Source of the DNA: JAIBJN01 sp035762005
GTDB taxonomy: Bacteria; Actinomycetota; Thermoleophilia; Gaiellales; Gaiellaceae
Reading direction: 5' to 3'
Assembly (NCBI GenBank): GCA_035762005.1
Contig: DASTQA010000045.1
Span: forward strand, 1-23,457
DNA length: 23,457 bases
Part shown: in pieces, positions 6,401 through 13,737 of the stretch
How positions within the stretch are numbered: position 1 is the first letter of the stretch
How the letters are laid out: each line of letters opens with the position of its first letter
Program-made: the position numbers and the translations under genes
Notes under the pieces: model-generated
Told to the model about the DNA's origin: nothing
What the model saw: only the letters and a program-made list of their open reading frames with translations
The model's database searches: none

Positions 6401-6406
6401 TACGCT
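6401..6406 (+). promoter_or_regulatory. -10 box between gatC and gatA
   Basis: TACGCT lies 9 nt before an in-frame GTG at 6416, exactly as in folD, and 43 nt before the SD-linked GTG at 6449. gatA may therefore be made from its own transcript. Confidence 0.4.
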
Positions 6407-6448
6407 CGGAAGCGGGTGGTGGGCCGGGGTGCCCCGAAGGACGGACGC

Positions 6449-7855
6449 GTGATCGACACGCTCCGTCTGACCGCCGAGGAGGCGGCCGGGCTGCTCGAGC
6501 GGGGCCAGGTCTCGGGAGCCGAGCTCGCGGGCGCCTACCTCGAGGCGATCGAGGCGCGCGATGCCGAGCTCCACGCCTACCTGCACGTCGCCGGCGAGGA
6601 GGGCGAGGGCGTCCCGATCGCGCACAAGGACGTCATCACGACGAAGGGCATCCCGACGTCCGCCGGCTCGAAGATCCTCGCGGGCTACACGCCCGTCTTC
6701 GACTCGACCGTCGCGGCGCGGTGCAAGGAGGCCGGCCTGCCGATCCTCGGGAAGACGAACCTCGACGAGTTCGCCATGGGCTCCTCGACCGAGAACTCCG
6801 CCTTCGGGCCCTCGCGGAACCCGTGGGACCCCGAGCGCGTCCCCGGCGGCTCGTCGGGCGGCTCGGCGGCGGCCGTGGCCGGCGGCCTCGCCCCGTGGGC
6901 GCTCGGCACGGACACGGGCGGCTCCGTGAAGCAGCCGGCCTCCCTCTGCGGCGTCGTCGGCCTTCGCCCGACCTACGGGACGGTCTCCCGCTACGGCATC
7001 GTCGCTTTCGCCTCGAGCCTCGACCAGGTGGGGCCGATCACGAAGACGGTGCGCGACAACGCGCGCCTGTACGAGGTCATCGCAGGCAAGGATCCCTGCG
7101 ACTCGACGACGGTCGAGCTCCCGCAGCCGGTCGCGATCCCGGAGGGCGAGGACCTGCGCGGGCTTCGCATCGGCGTCCCCAGGGAGCTGAACGAGGCGGA
7201 GGGCATCTCCCCCGGGGTGAGCGAGGCCGTCCAGGCGGCGATCCGCCTCGCCGGGGAGCTCGGCGCCGAGATCGAGGCGGTGAGCCTGCCGCGCTCGGTC
7301 GAGTACGGGCTCGCCTGCTACTACCTCGTCGCCCCGGCCGAGGCGAGCTCGAACCTCGCCCGCTACGACGGCGTCCGCTACGGCCACCGTGCGGAGGTCG
7401 ACGGCGACCTGACGGCGCTCTATGCACGCACGCGCTGGGAGGGCTTCGGGGCCGAGCCGAAGCGGCGGATCCTGCTCGGGACCTACGCTCTCTCGGCCGG
7501 CTACCACGAGGCCTACTACGGCCAGGCCCAGAAAGTGCGCACCGTGATCGCGCAGGAGCACGCCGCCGCGTTCGAGCGCTTCGACCTGCTCGTGAGCCCG
7601 ACCTCGCCCACGGTCGCCTTCCGCCTCGGCGAGAAGGCCGCGGATCCGCTCGCGATGTACCTCTCGGACCTGCTCACGATCCCGGCGAACATGGCGGGGC
7701 TCCCCGGCCTCTCGATCCCGTGCGGCCTCTCCGAGGGCCTCCCGGTGGGGCTGCAGCTGATCGGCCCGCAGTATTCGGAGAACACGCTCTTCCGGGCCGG
7801 CCACGCGCTCGAGCGCGCGCTCGCATTCGACTACGTCCCGGAGCGCCTCAGGTGA
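6449..7855 (+). CDS. gatA: Asp-tRNA(Asn)/Glu-tRNA(Gln) amidotransferase subunit A
   Basis: An amidase-signature enzyme of 468 residues. The catalytic triad is visible: Lys in PIAHKDVI, the cis-Ser in DTGGSVKQPA and the nucleophile Ser in the same Gly/Ser-rich segment, preceded by VPGGSSGGSAAAVAGG. GatA releases ammonia from glutamine and passes it to GatB. I chose GTG at 6449 because it follows GAAGGA by 7 nt and matches the usual N-terminus. An in-frame GTG at 6416, placed 9 nt after TACGCT, is an alternative that adds 11 residues and would be a leaderless start. Its last bases overlap the gatB start (GTGA). Confidence 0.95.
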   Translation: MIDTLRLTAEEAAGLLERGQVSGAELAGAYLEAIEARDAELHAYLHVAGEEGEGVPIAHKDVITTKGIPTSAGSKILAGYTPVFDSTVAARCKEAGLPILGKTNLDEFAMGSSTENSAFGPSRNPWDPERVPGGSSGGSAAAVAGGLAPWALGTDTGGSVKQPASLCGVVGLRPTYGTVSRYGIVAFASSLDQVGPITKTVRDNARLYEVIAGKDPCDSTTVELPQPVAIPEGEDLRGLRIGVPRELNEAEGISPGVSEAVQAAIRLAGELGAEIEAVSLPRSVEYGLACYYLVAPAEASSNLARYDGVRYGHRAEVDGDLTALYARTRWEGFGAEPKRRILLGTYALSAGYHEAYYGQAQKVRTVIAQEHAAAFERFDLLVSPTSPTVAFRLGEKAADPLAMYLSDLLTIPANMAGLPGLSIPCGLSEGLPVGLQLIGPQYSENTLFRAGHALERALAFDYVPERLR

Positions 7856-9261
7856 GCGCGAACGGCTGGGAGCCGGTCGTCGGCCTCGAGATCCACGTCC
7901 AGCTGAAGACGCGGACGAAGATGTTCTGCCGCTGCAAGAACGTCTGGGGGGCGGAGCCGAATACCCGGACATGCCCGGTCTGCCTCGCCCACCCGGGGAC
8001 GCTGCCCGTCCCGAACCGGACGGCGATCGAGTGGACGGTGAAGCTCGGGCTCGCGCTCGGGTGCGGGATCGCGGGGCGCGCGCTCTTCCACCGCAAGAAC
8101 TACTTCTACCCCGACCTGCCGAAGGGCTACCAGATCTCCCAGTACGACATCCCGCTCGCCGCCGACGGGGTCTTCGTCGTTCCCGGGCCGGAGGGCGACC
8201 GCGAGATCGGCATCGTGCGGGCCCACCTCGAGGAGGACGCGGCGAAGACGGTCCACGTCGGCGGCGCGGCCGGGCGCATCCACGGGGCGGACCACTCGCT
8301 CGTGGACTTCAACCGCGGCGGCACGCCGCTCGTCGAGATCGTCACCCGTCCGGACGTCCGCTCGGGCGAGGAGGCGCGGCGCGTCCTCCAGCTCCTCCGG
8401 CAGACGGTCGTCGAGCTCGGCATCTCGGACGCCGAGATGGAGAAGGGCTCGCTCCGCTGCGACGCGAACGTCTCCGTCCGCAAGGCCGGCGAGGCCGGCT
8501 ACCGGACGAAGACCGAGCTCAAGAACATGAACTCCTTCAAGTTCGTCGCCGACGGCGTCGCCGCCGAGGTCGAGCGCCAGGTCGGCCTCTACGAGAGCGG
8601 GGGGGACGTCGTCCAGGAGACGCTTCACTTCGACCCCCAGCGGGGGACGATCGCGCCTCTCCGCTCGAAGGAGGAGGCGCACGACTACCGCTACTTCCCC
8701 GAGCCGGACCTCGTGGCCGTCGAGCCGCCCGCGGAGCTCGTCGAGGCCGCGCGCGCCGGCATCGGCGAGCTTCCCGGCGCCCGCATCCGCCGGCTGGAGG
8801 CCGAGGTCGACTTCGACCTCGCCTACGGCCTCGTCACCGGCGGGCGCGACGAGCTCTTCGCGCGCGTGCCGGGCGAGCGGCGGGCGGTCGCCAACGTCCT
8901 CATGAACCAGCTCGCGGCCGCCGGGGTCGATCCTGCGGCCGTGAACGGCGAGGAGCTCGGGAAGCTGATCGAGGCGCGCGACCGCATCCCGCGGCAGGCG
9001 TTCCTCGACGCGCTCGCCGCGAGCGGAAACGGCGACTTCAGCGCGGAGCGGTACCTCGCCGAGACGACGGTCACGGACGCCGCCGCGCTCGACCCCGTCA
9101 TCGACCGGATCCTCGCCGCCAACCCGGCCCAGGTCGAGGCCTACCGCGGCGGCAAGGAGGGCCTCCTGGGCTTCTTCGTCGGCCAGGTGATGAAGGAGAC
9201 GCAGGGCAAGGCCGACCCGCGGGCGGTCAACGAACGACTTCGAGAGAAGCTGGACGCTTGA
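7852..9261 (+). CDS. gatB: Asp-tRNA(Asn)/Glu-tRNA(Gln) amidotransferase subunit B
   Basis: 469 residues. The N-terminus WEPVVGLEIHVQL and the segments HLEEDAAKTVH and SLVDFNRGGTPLVEI are GatB signatures; they belong to the kinase-like domain that activates the misacylated tRNA with ATP. Four Cys (C26, C28, C41, C44; FCRC and CPVC) form the zinc site found in many GatBs. The C-terminal YqeY-like tail ends GLLGFFVGQVMKETQGKA, the tRNA-binding domain. The start GTG overlaps the gatA stop as GTGA, so it is translationally coupled. The complex amidates Glu-tRNA(Gln) and/or Asp-tRNA(Asn); which one depends on tRNA synthetases outside this window. Confidence 0.97.
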   Translation: MSANGWEPVVGLEIHVQLKTRTKMFCRCKNVWGAEPNTRTCPVCLAHPGTLPVPNRTAIEWTVKLGLALGCGIAGRALFHRKNYFYPDLPKGYQISQYDIPLAADGVFVVPGPEGDREIGIVRAHLEEDAAKTVHVGGAAGRIHGADHSLVDFNRGGTPLVEIVTRPDVRSGEEARRVLQLLRQTVVELGISDAEMEKGSLRCDANVSVRKAGEAGYRTKTELKNMNSFKFVADGVAAEVERQVGLYESGGDVVQETLHFDPQRGTIAPLRSKEEAHDYRYFPEPDLVAVEPPAELVEAARAGIGELPGARIRRLEAEVDFDLAYGLVTGGRDELFARVPGERRAVANVLMNQLAAAGVDPAAVNGEELGKLIEARDRIPRQAFLDALAASGNGDFSAERYLAETTVTDAAALDPVIDRILAANPAQVEAYRGGKEGLLGFFVGQVMKETQGKADPRAVNERLREKLDA

Positions 9262-9629
9262 CCGCCGAGGCGGTGCGTCTGCTCTGGGAGCGCCTACCCT
9301 CCCGCGACTGGGAAGGCGTCGCGGAGCTGCTGCACCCCGACGTGGTCGTCGACTGGCCGAACACGGCGGAGCGCATGCGAGGTCGCGACAACGACCTCGC
9401 CGTGCAGCGGGCCTTCGGGGAGGGCTGGCACGTCCAGGTGCTCCGGATCGTCGACGGGGGCGAGACGGTCGTCTCCGAGGTGCGGGTCGAGCGAGAGGAC
9501 GAGCGGTACTTCGCGGTCTCCTTCTTCGAGCTCGACGAAGGAAGCGTCGTTCGCGCGGTCGAGTACTGGTCGGACGGCGAGCCGGAGCCGGCGGCCGAGT
9601 GGCGAGCGCGCCGGACGGAGCCGCTCTGA
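9258..9629 (+). CDS. SnoaL/NTF2-like domain protein
   Basis: 123 residues with the pattern of the SnoaL-like NTF2 fold: an N-terminal helix (AVRLLWERLPSRDWEGVAELLHPDV), then VDWPNTAERMRGRD and several beta strands ending in VVRAVEYWSDG, which is typical of the polyketide cyclase-like SnoaL_2 family. These small barrels bind or isomerise hydrophobic molecules, but most members in actinobacteria have no assigned substrate. The likely start is TTG at 9258, overlapping the gatB stop as TTGA, so it appears to be the last coupled gene of the gat group together with the GNAT. A later GTG (9273) would cut into the first helix. No function in the gat pathway is implied. Confidence 0.75.
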   Translation: MTAEAVRLLWERLPSRDWEGVAELLHPDVVVDWPNTAERMRGRDNDLAVQRAFGEGWHVQVLRIVDGGETVVSEVRVEREDERYFAVSFFELDEGSVVRAVEYWSDGEPEPAAEWRARRTEPL

Positions 9630-10078
9630 GCGAGCTCGAGATCCGCCAAGCCGAGCCGGCCGACCACGCGCGCGTCATGGCCGTCCTCGACGAGTGGTGG
9701 GGCGGGCGGCGGATGCGCGACATGCTCCCGCGCCTCTTCTTCGTCCACTTTCACGACACCTCGTTCGTGGCGGAGCGGGACGGCGAGCTCGTCGGGTTCC
9801 TCGCGGGGTTCCTCTCCCAGACGGAGCCGGAGGAGGCGTACGTCCACTTCGTCGGCGTGGCGCCGGGCGAGCGGGGCACGGGGCTCGGCGGCGAGCTCTA
9901 CGAGCGCTTCTTCGCCGCCGTCCGCGCCCTCGGGCGGGCGCGGGTGACCTGCGTCACGTCGCCCCTAAACGAAGGGTCGATCGCGTTCCACCGTGCGCTC
10001 GGCTTCCACGTGAGCGACCCGCAGCCCGACTACGACGGCCCGGGCGCGGCGAGGGTCGTGTTCAGCCGCCCGCTCTGA
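9599..10078 (+). CDS. GNAT-family N-acetyltransferase
   Basis: A GNAT domain of about 150 residues: IRQAEPADHARVMAV at the N-terminus, the acetyl-CoA pyrophosphate loop ERGTGLGGELYERFF, and the later NEGSIAFHRALGF motif. It should transfer an acetyl group to an amine; the substrate is unknown. The start is uncertain. GTG at 9599 overlaps the SnoaL gene by 31 nt, while CTG at 9626 would form a CTGA stop/start junction like that of the DegT gene and sits just before the conserved fold. A divergent remnant of a second GNAT C-terminus lies 90 nt downstream (10143-10214). Confidence 0.85.
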   Translation: MASAPDGAALSELEIRQAEPADHARVMAVLDEWWGGRRMRDMLPRLFFVHFHDTSFVAERDGELVGFLAGFLSQTEPEEAYVHFVGVAPGERGTGLGGELYERFFAAVRALGRARVTCVTSPLNEGSIAFHRALGFHVSDPQPDYDGPGAARVVFSRPL

Positions 10079-10084
10079 GCGGCG

Positions 10085-10140
10085 CCGTCGGGCTCGGGGG
10101 CCAGCCGCCCGTCGAGCATGCGGACGATGCGGTCGGCGCG
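10085..10140 (-). pseudogene. Remnant of an ABC transporter ATPase C-terminus
   Basis: On the minus strand this stretch reads GRADRIVRMLDGRLAPEPDG, which closely resembles the end of MacB/LolD-type ATP-binding subunits (ARADRIVRMLDGRL after the H-loop). No Walker or signature motif exists to its right, so only a tail is left. Recognition rests on about 14 residues. Confidence 0.35.
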
Positions 10141-10142
10141 GC

Positions 10143-10214
10143 CCCGGATATCGTCCGGGCCCGCCGCAGTCCGGCTACGACGGGCCCGGCGAGGGCAGGG
10201 TGGTCTTCCCGCGA
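10143..10214 (+). pseudogene. Remnant of a second GNAT C-terminus
   Basis: In one plus frame this stretch reads QSGYDGPGEGRVVFPR, against QPDYDGPGAARVVFSR at the end of the intact GNAT at 10078. Matching codons often differ at the third base, so it is an old diverged copy and not a recent duplication. There is no start or upstream domain, and it abuts the ABC remnant on the other strand. Confidence 0.4.
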
Positions 10215-10245
10215 GCCCGCCGACGGCGTCGCGCCGAGTCGGCGC

Positions 10246-10335
10246 TCACGCCAGGCTCGCGAGCGCCCACACGAACAGTGGAACGGCCGCGGCGCTGTAG
10301 GCCACGAAGAGCGTCGTCCAGAGCTTTCCGAGCAT
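10246..10335 (-). CDS. 29-residue single-helix membrane peptide
   Basis: ATG at 10335 follows GAAAGGA (plus 10341-10347) by 5 nt, a good Shine-Dalgarno sequence. The product starts MLGKLWTTLFVAYSAAA, continues with VPLFVWALASLA and then stops. It is a short positively charged N-terminus followed by one hydrophobic helix of about 21 residues, the usual layout of bacterial membrane micropeptides. The codons carry the high GC3 of this genome. It stands alone between gene debris on one side and the yjbQ-like gene on the other. Function is unknown; such peptides often associate with a membrane complex, but nothing here names a partner. Confidence 0.5.
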   Translation of the reverse strand: MLGKLWTTLFVAYSAAAVPLFVWALASLA

Positions 10336-10447
10336 CGAGGTCCTTTCGGAACGAGAGTCGAGGCGGTGTGTCGTGCCTCCAGGCTGCCCTCCGCGCGGGG
10401 GCGGGACAATGAGGCGGGCCCCCGTCCCGCGGTGCGGCTAGCCGAAA

Positions 10448-10463
10448 CGTCCGCGTACGGACG
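10448..10463. promoter_or_regulatory. Inverted repeat, possible operator, upstream of the YjbQ-family gene
   Basis: CGTCCG-CGTA-CGGACG, two perfect 6-bp arms around 4 bp. Its right end is 25 nt before the TACGCT box at 10489, so it sits just upstream of the expected -35 zone. It could also be a simple hairpin. Confidence 0.3.
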
Positions 10464-10488
10464 ACCGCCGTCGCCGACGCCACGCGTC

Positions 10489-10494
10489 TACGCT
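10489..10494 (+). promoter_or_regulatory. -10 box for the YjbQ-family gene
   Basis: TACGCT lies 6 nt before the GTG start at 10501. Confidence 0.5.
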
Positions 10495-10500
10495 GGCGCG

Positions 10501-10917
10501 GTGAGGCACGCGACCGACTACCTGACGTTCGAGACGCCGAACCGACGCGACTACGTGAACATCACCGGCCGCGTGGAGGACTTCGTGCGCCGGTCGGGCA
10601 TCCAGGAGGGCCTCGTCCTCGTGAACCCGATGCACATCACCGCCGCCGTCTACGTCAACGACGACGACGCGGGGCTCATCGAGGACCTCGACGACTGGCT
10701 CGAGCGCCTCGCTCCCCACGCACCGACGGACCGCTACCGGCACAACAACGGCGAGGACAACGCCGACGCTCACCTGAAGCGGCAGCTCATGGCGCACCAG
10801 GTCGTCCTCCCGATCACGGAGGGGCGTCTCGACCTCGGCCCGTGGGAGCAGGTGTTCTACGCCGAGTTCGACGGCCGCCGGCGCAAGCGCGTCGTCCTCA
10901 AGGCGATCGGCGAGTGA
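10501..10917 (+). CDS. YjbQ/UPF0047 family protein
   Basis: 138 residues, the full length of the YjbQ (UPF0047) family. Conserved features are the first His in NPMHITAAVYVND (H45), the second in RYRHNNGEDNADAH (H81, H91) that forms a metal site, and the C-terminal WEQVFYAEFDG. E. coli YjbQ is reported to have weak thiamine-phosphate synthase activity, but the physiological role of the family is unclear. The start is GTG at 10501 with TACGCT 6 nt upstream. Its last 20 bases overlap the end of the convergent LigD polymerase gene. No thiamine gene is nearby, so context adds no support for a thiamine role. Confidence 0.9.
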   Translation: MRHATDYLTFETPNRRDYVNITGRVEDFVRRSGIQEGLVLVNPMHITAAVYVNDDDAGLIEDLDDWLERLAPHAPTDRYRHNNGEDNADAHLKRQLMAHQVVLPITEGRLDLGPWEQVFYAEFDGRRRKRVVLKAIGE

Positions 10918-11836
10918 GCCGCTCGAGGGCGCGGCGCGCCGGGGCGAGCGCCTGCGGCTCCGTGAGCACCGGCGCGAAGAGGTCTCCGTCCCGCTCGAGC
11001 CGGGCGAGCGCCTCGGCCATGCCGAAGTCGCGCGGCGTGATCTCGTCGGTGAGCTCGTCCCAGCGGAGCGGCGTCGAGACGGGGGCGCCGGGCTTCGGGC
11101 GCACCGAGTAGACGCTCGCGATCGTCTTGCCCCAGCCGTTCTGGCGGGCGTCGAGGAAGACGCCGCGCCGCTTGGCCTTGCGCCACTCCGTCGTCACGAG
11201 CCCCGGGTGGCGCGCCTCGAGGAGGCCGGCGACGCCCTCGGCGAACTCCCGCGTCCGGTCGAACGTCGACCGCCGTGTCACGGGGACGAGGACATGCACG
11301 CCGTCAGCACCGCTCGTCTTCACGTGGCCGCGCAGGCCGAGCTCGTCGAGCACCTCGCGGACGAGGTGCGCCACGCGCACGCCGAGCCGGAACTCCCCGT
11401 CGGGCGGGTCGAGGTCGAAGAGGACGAAGTCCGGCCGCTCGGGCCTGTCCACGCGCGAGTACCAGGCGTTCATGTCGATGCAGTGCATCTGCACCATCCA
11501 GAGGACGGCGAGCTCGTCGTTCACGAGCGGGAAGTCGACGAGCCGGGAGCCGCCCTCGCGCGGCCAGGTGCGGAAGCGCTTCGTCGGGATCCACGCCGGC
11601 ATGCCCTTGGGCGCGTCCTTCTGGAAGAACGCCCGCCCGGCCGCCCCCTCCCGGAACCGCTTCATCGTGAACGGCCGGTCGCGGAGGTGGGGGACGAGCG
11701 CCGGGGCGACGGCGGCGTAGTAGTCCCAGAGGTCGCCCTTCGTCACGCCGTCCTCCGGGAAGAGGACGCGATCCGCGCTCGTGAGGCGGACCTCGCGGCT
11801 GCCCCGGCGGGCGACCCGTTCGCTCCGGGCGGTCAC
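10898..11836 (-). CDS. LigD-type DNA polymerase/primase domain protein
   Basis: 312 residues forming a stand-alone polymerase domain of the archaeo-eukaryotic primase type found in bacterial NHEJ LigD. Catalytic acids are D141 and D143 (LFDLDPPDG) and D229 (VFLDARQN). H181 in SGADGVHVLVPV is the nucleotide-binding His. The N-terminal REVRLTSADRVLFPEDGVTKGDL and FFQKDAPKGMPAW are also family marks. It adds ribonucleotides or fills gaps at DNA breaks. No ligase domain, nuclease domain or Ku gene is in the window. The start is GTG at 11836, where a weak CATGCT box lies 6 nt upstream; longer frames to 12055 run into low-complexity sequence. The 3' end overlaps the YjbQ gene by 20 bp. Confidence 0.9.
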   Translation of the reverse strand: MTARSERVARRGSREVRLTSADRVLFPEDGVTKGDLWDYYAAVAPALVPHLRDRPFTMKRFREGAAGRAFFQKDAPKGMPAWIPTKRFRTWPREGGSRLVDFPLVNDELAVLWMVQMHCIDMNAWYSRVDRPERPDFVLFDLDPPDGEFRLGVRVAHLVREVLDELGLRGHVKTSGADGVHVLVPVTRRSTFDRTREFAEGVAGLLEARHPGLVTTEWRKAKRRGVFLDARQNGWGKTIASVYSVRPKPGAPVSTPLRWDELTDEITPRDFGMAEALARLERDGDLFAPVLTEPQALAPARRALERLTRRSP

Positions 11837-11900
11837 CCGTGCAGCATGCCCTGTCGAGACGCCCGCCGCCGTCGTCGCTGCGAGCGCGCCCGCCGGCTCG

Positions 11901-12554
11901 CTACCCGCCCGGCGCGGTCGAGGGGCGTCGCAGGGCGGCCCGGGGCGGGGCGACGAAGCCGGCGTAGAGGAGGACCGCCGCGGCGGCGACGAAGAGCGCC
12001 GTCTCGGCGACGCCGAGGCCGGCGAGGCCGCTCCCGGCGGCGGCGACGGCCACACCCGCGACGATGAGCGCGTTCCCGAGCGGACGGCGTCTGATCGTCA
12101 GGAGGGCGACGGCGACGACCGCGAGCGTCCCGAGCGTGTTGCCGAGCACGGCGAGGAGCCGCGCGGGCAGGAAGTCGAGGTGCTCCTGCGCGTCCGGGAT
12201 CGACTCGCCCGTCACGGGCGCGGTCAGCGGTACGGCGACGGCGATGCCGACGGCGAGGCCCGTGTAGAGGAGCCCGAGCGGAGCCGCCCACCTCCGGCCC
12301 GCGAGAAGGAGCGAGCCGACGCCGAGGAGCGGCGCGGTGAGGAGGCCCCCGAAGAGGTAGTAGACGCGAAAGGCCTCGTCGCCCCAGCCGGAAGCGGCAC
12401 CCCAGGCGAGCGCCGCGGACGCGACGGCATAGGCGCCGAGCGACGCCGCCCAGGCGGCGAGCTGGGGCGGACCGCCCTCGCGGCGGCGGCGGACGAGCAT
12501 CCCCGCGAGCCGGAGCGAGAGGAGCGCGGCGGCGAAGGCGAGCAGGGCTTCCAC
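11901..12554 (-). CDS. Multi-pass membrane protein of unknown function
   Basis: 217 residues with about seven predicted membrane helices (roughly residues 2-20, 33-51, 65-84, 90-108, 130-152, 156-175 and 180-200) and short Arg-rich loops (RRRREGG, TIRRRP) that suggest cytoplasmic sides. I do not recognise a family. A loop between helices 4 and 5 carries GESIPDAQEHLDFLP. GTG at 12554 starts right at the first helix; ATG at 12584 is also in frame but overlaps the start codon of the divergent aminotransferase gene and would place the leader inside that gene. A TTAACT box on the minus strand (12572-12567) could serve it. It lies 64 nt upstream of the LigD polymerase gene on the same strand and may share its transcript. 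Confidence 0.75.
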   Translation of the reverse strand: MEALLAFAAALLSLRLAGMLVRRRREGGPPQLAAWAASLGAYAVASAALAWGAASGWGDEAFRVYYLFGGLLTAPLLGVGSLLLAGRRWAAPLGLLYTGLAVGIAVAVPLTAPVTGESIPDAQEHLDFLPARLLAVLGNTLGTLAVVAVALLTIRRRPLGNALIVAGVAVAAAGSGLAGLGVAETALFVAAAAVLLYAGFVAPPRAALRRPSTAPGG

Positions 12555-12569
12555 GGGCTCGGCGTCAGT

Positions 12570-12575
12570 TAACCT
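12570..12575 (+). promoter_or_regulatory. -10 box for the class V aminotransferase operon
   Basis: TAACCT lies 7 nt before ATG 12583. It sits in the palindrome GTTAAC, which also supplies a TTAACT box for the divergent membrane protein. Confidence 0.5.
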
Positions 12576-12582
12576 CACGCGC

Positions 12583-13737
12583 ATGCCCGAGAAGCGCTAC
12601 CTCGTCACGCCGGGGCCGACGCCGGTGCCGCCCGAGGTGCTCGCCGCCACGGCCCTGCCCATGATCCACCATCGCTCCGCCGAGTTCCGCGGGGTCTTCG
12701 CCGCCGTGCTCGAGCGGCTCCGCACCCTCTACCGGACCGGGAACGACGTGCTGCTCTTCACCTCGGCCGGGACGGCCGCGATGGAGAGCGCCGTCGCCAA
12801 CGTCTGCTCGCCCGGCGACCGCGTCCTCGTCGTCTCCCACGGCTACTTCGGCGAGCGCTGGGCCACGATCGCGACGGGCTACGGCCTCGAGGTCGACCAC
12901 CTCCGCTACGAGTGGGGCGAGACGCCGGACCCCGACGAGATCGGCGCGCGCCTCGAGGAGCTCGGCGGCGCGCGGGCCGTCTACCTCACGCACTCGGACA
13001 CGTCCACCGGCGTCGTCGCGGACGTGCAGGCGACGGCAGCTCGGCTCGAGGGCTCCGGCGCCCTCGTCGCCGTCGACGCGATCTCGAGCCTCGCCGCCGT
13101 GCCCCTCGAGACGGACGACTGGGGTCTCGACGTCGTCATCACCAGCTCGCACAAGGCGCTCATGTGCCCGGCCGGGCTCGCCTTCGCGGCGGTCTCCCCG
13201 GCGGCGCTCGAGGCGACCGAGACGGCCTCCTGCCCGCGCTTCTACCTCGACTGGCGCCGGACGCTGACGGCGCAGGCGAAGGGCGAGAGCCCGTTCTCCG
13301 TCGCGATCTCGCTCGTCCGCGGCCTGGACGTCGCCCTCGACCTGATCCTCGCGGAGGGCCTCGAGACCGCCTACCAGCGCCACGTCAGGCTCGGTCGCGC
13401 CGCACGGGCCGGGGTGAAGGCGATGGGGCTCGAGCTCTTCTCGCCCGACGAGGACCGCGCCGCCGTCGTCACCGCGATCCGCATGCCGGAGGAGGTCGAC
13501 GGCCAGGCGGTCGTCGCGGGCATGCGCGAGCGCTCGGGCGTGACCGTCATCGGCGGCCAGGGCCACCTCCGAGGCAAGATCGTCCGCGTCGGGCACATCG
13601 GCTACGTCGACGCGATGGACGTCGTCGTCGCGCTCTCGGCGCTCGAGCTCGAGCTCGCCGAGGCCGGCGTCGACGTCGAGCGGGGCGCGGCGGTGCCCGC
13701 CGCGCTCGAGGCGTACGCCGAGCCCGTCGCGGCGTGA
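12583..13737 (+). CDS. Class V aminotransferase (alanine-glyoxylate / serine-pyruvate type)
   Basis: 384 residues, fold type I PLP enzyme. The N-terminus YLVTPGPTPVPPEV and MIHHRSAEFR are typical of the alanine-glyoxylate/serine-pyruvate aminotransferase branch. The PLP Lys is K191 in TSSHKALMCP, and D165 (AVDAISSL) contacts the pyridine nitrogen. It is directly followed by serA with a 4-nt overlap (GTGA). The pairing suggests that it works as the phosphohydroxypyruvate transaminase of serine synthesis, as class V enzymes do in some archaea and bacteria without classical SerC; a role in serine-glyoxylate exchange is the alternative. The start is ATG 12583 with TAACCT 7 nt upstream. Confidence 0.9.
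   Translation: MPEKRYLVTPGPTPVPPEVLAATALPMIHHRSAEFRGVFAAVLERLRTLYRTGNDVLLFTSAGTAAMESAVANVCSPGDRVLVVSHGYFGERWATIATGYGLEVDHLRYEWGETPDPDEIGARLEELGGARAVYLTHSDTSTGVVADVQATAARLEGSGALVAVDAISSLAAVPLETDDWGLDVVITSSHKALMCPAGLAFAAVSPAALEATETASCPRFYLDWRRTLTAQAKGESPFSVAISLVRGLDVALDLILAEGLETAYQRHVRLGRAARAGVKAMGLELFSPDEDRAAVVTAIRMPEEVDGQAVVAGMRERSGVTVIGGQGHLRGKIVRVGHIGYVDAMDVVVALSALELELAEAGVDVERGAAVPAALEAYAEPVAA

Noticed and set aside
6221..7972. Minus-strand frame of 583 codons across gatC/gatA
   Set aside because: Antisense shadow of gatA, with no start signal and shadow-type composition.
10062..10409. 115-codon minus frame after the GNAT
   Set aside because: Ser/Arg/Pro-rich with no domain; the better-supported content is the short ABC tail and the 29-codon membrane peptide in other frames.
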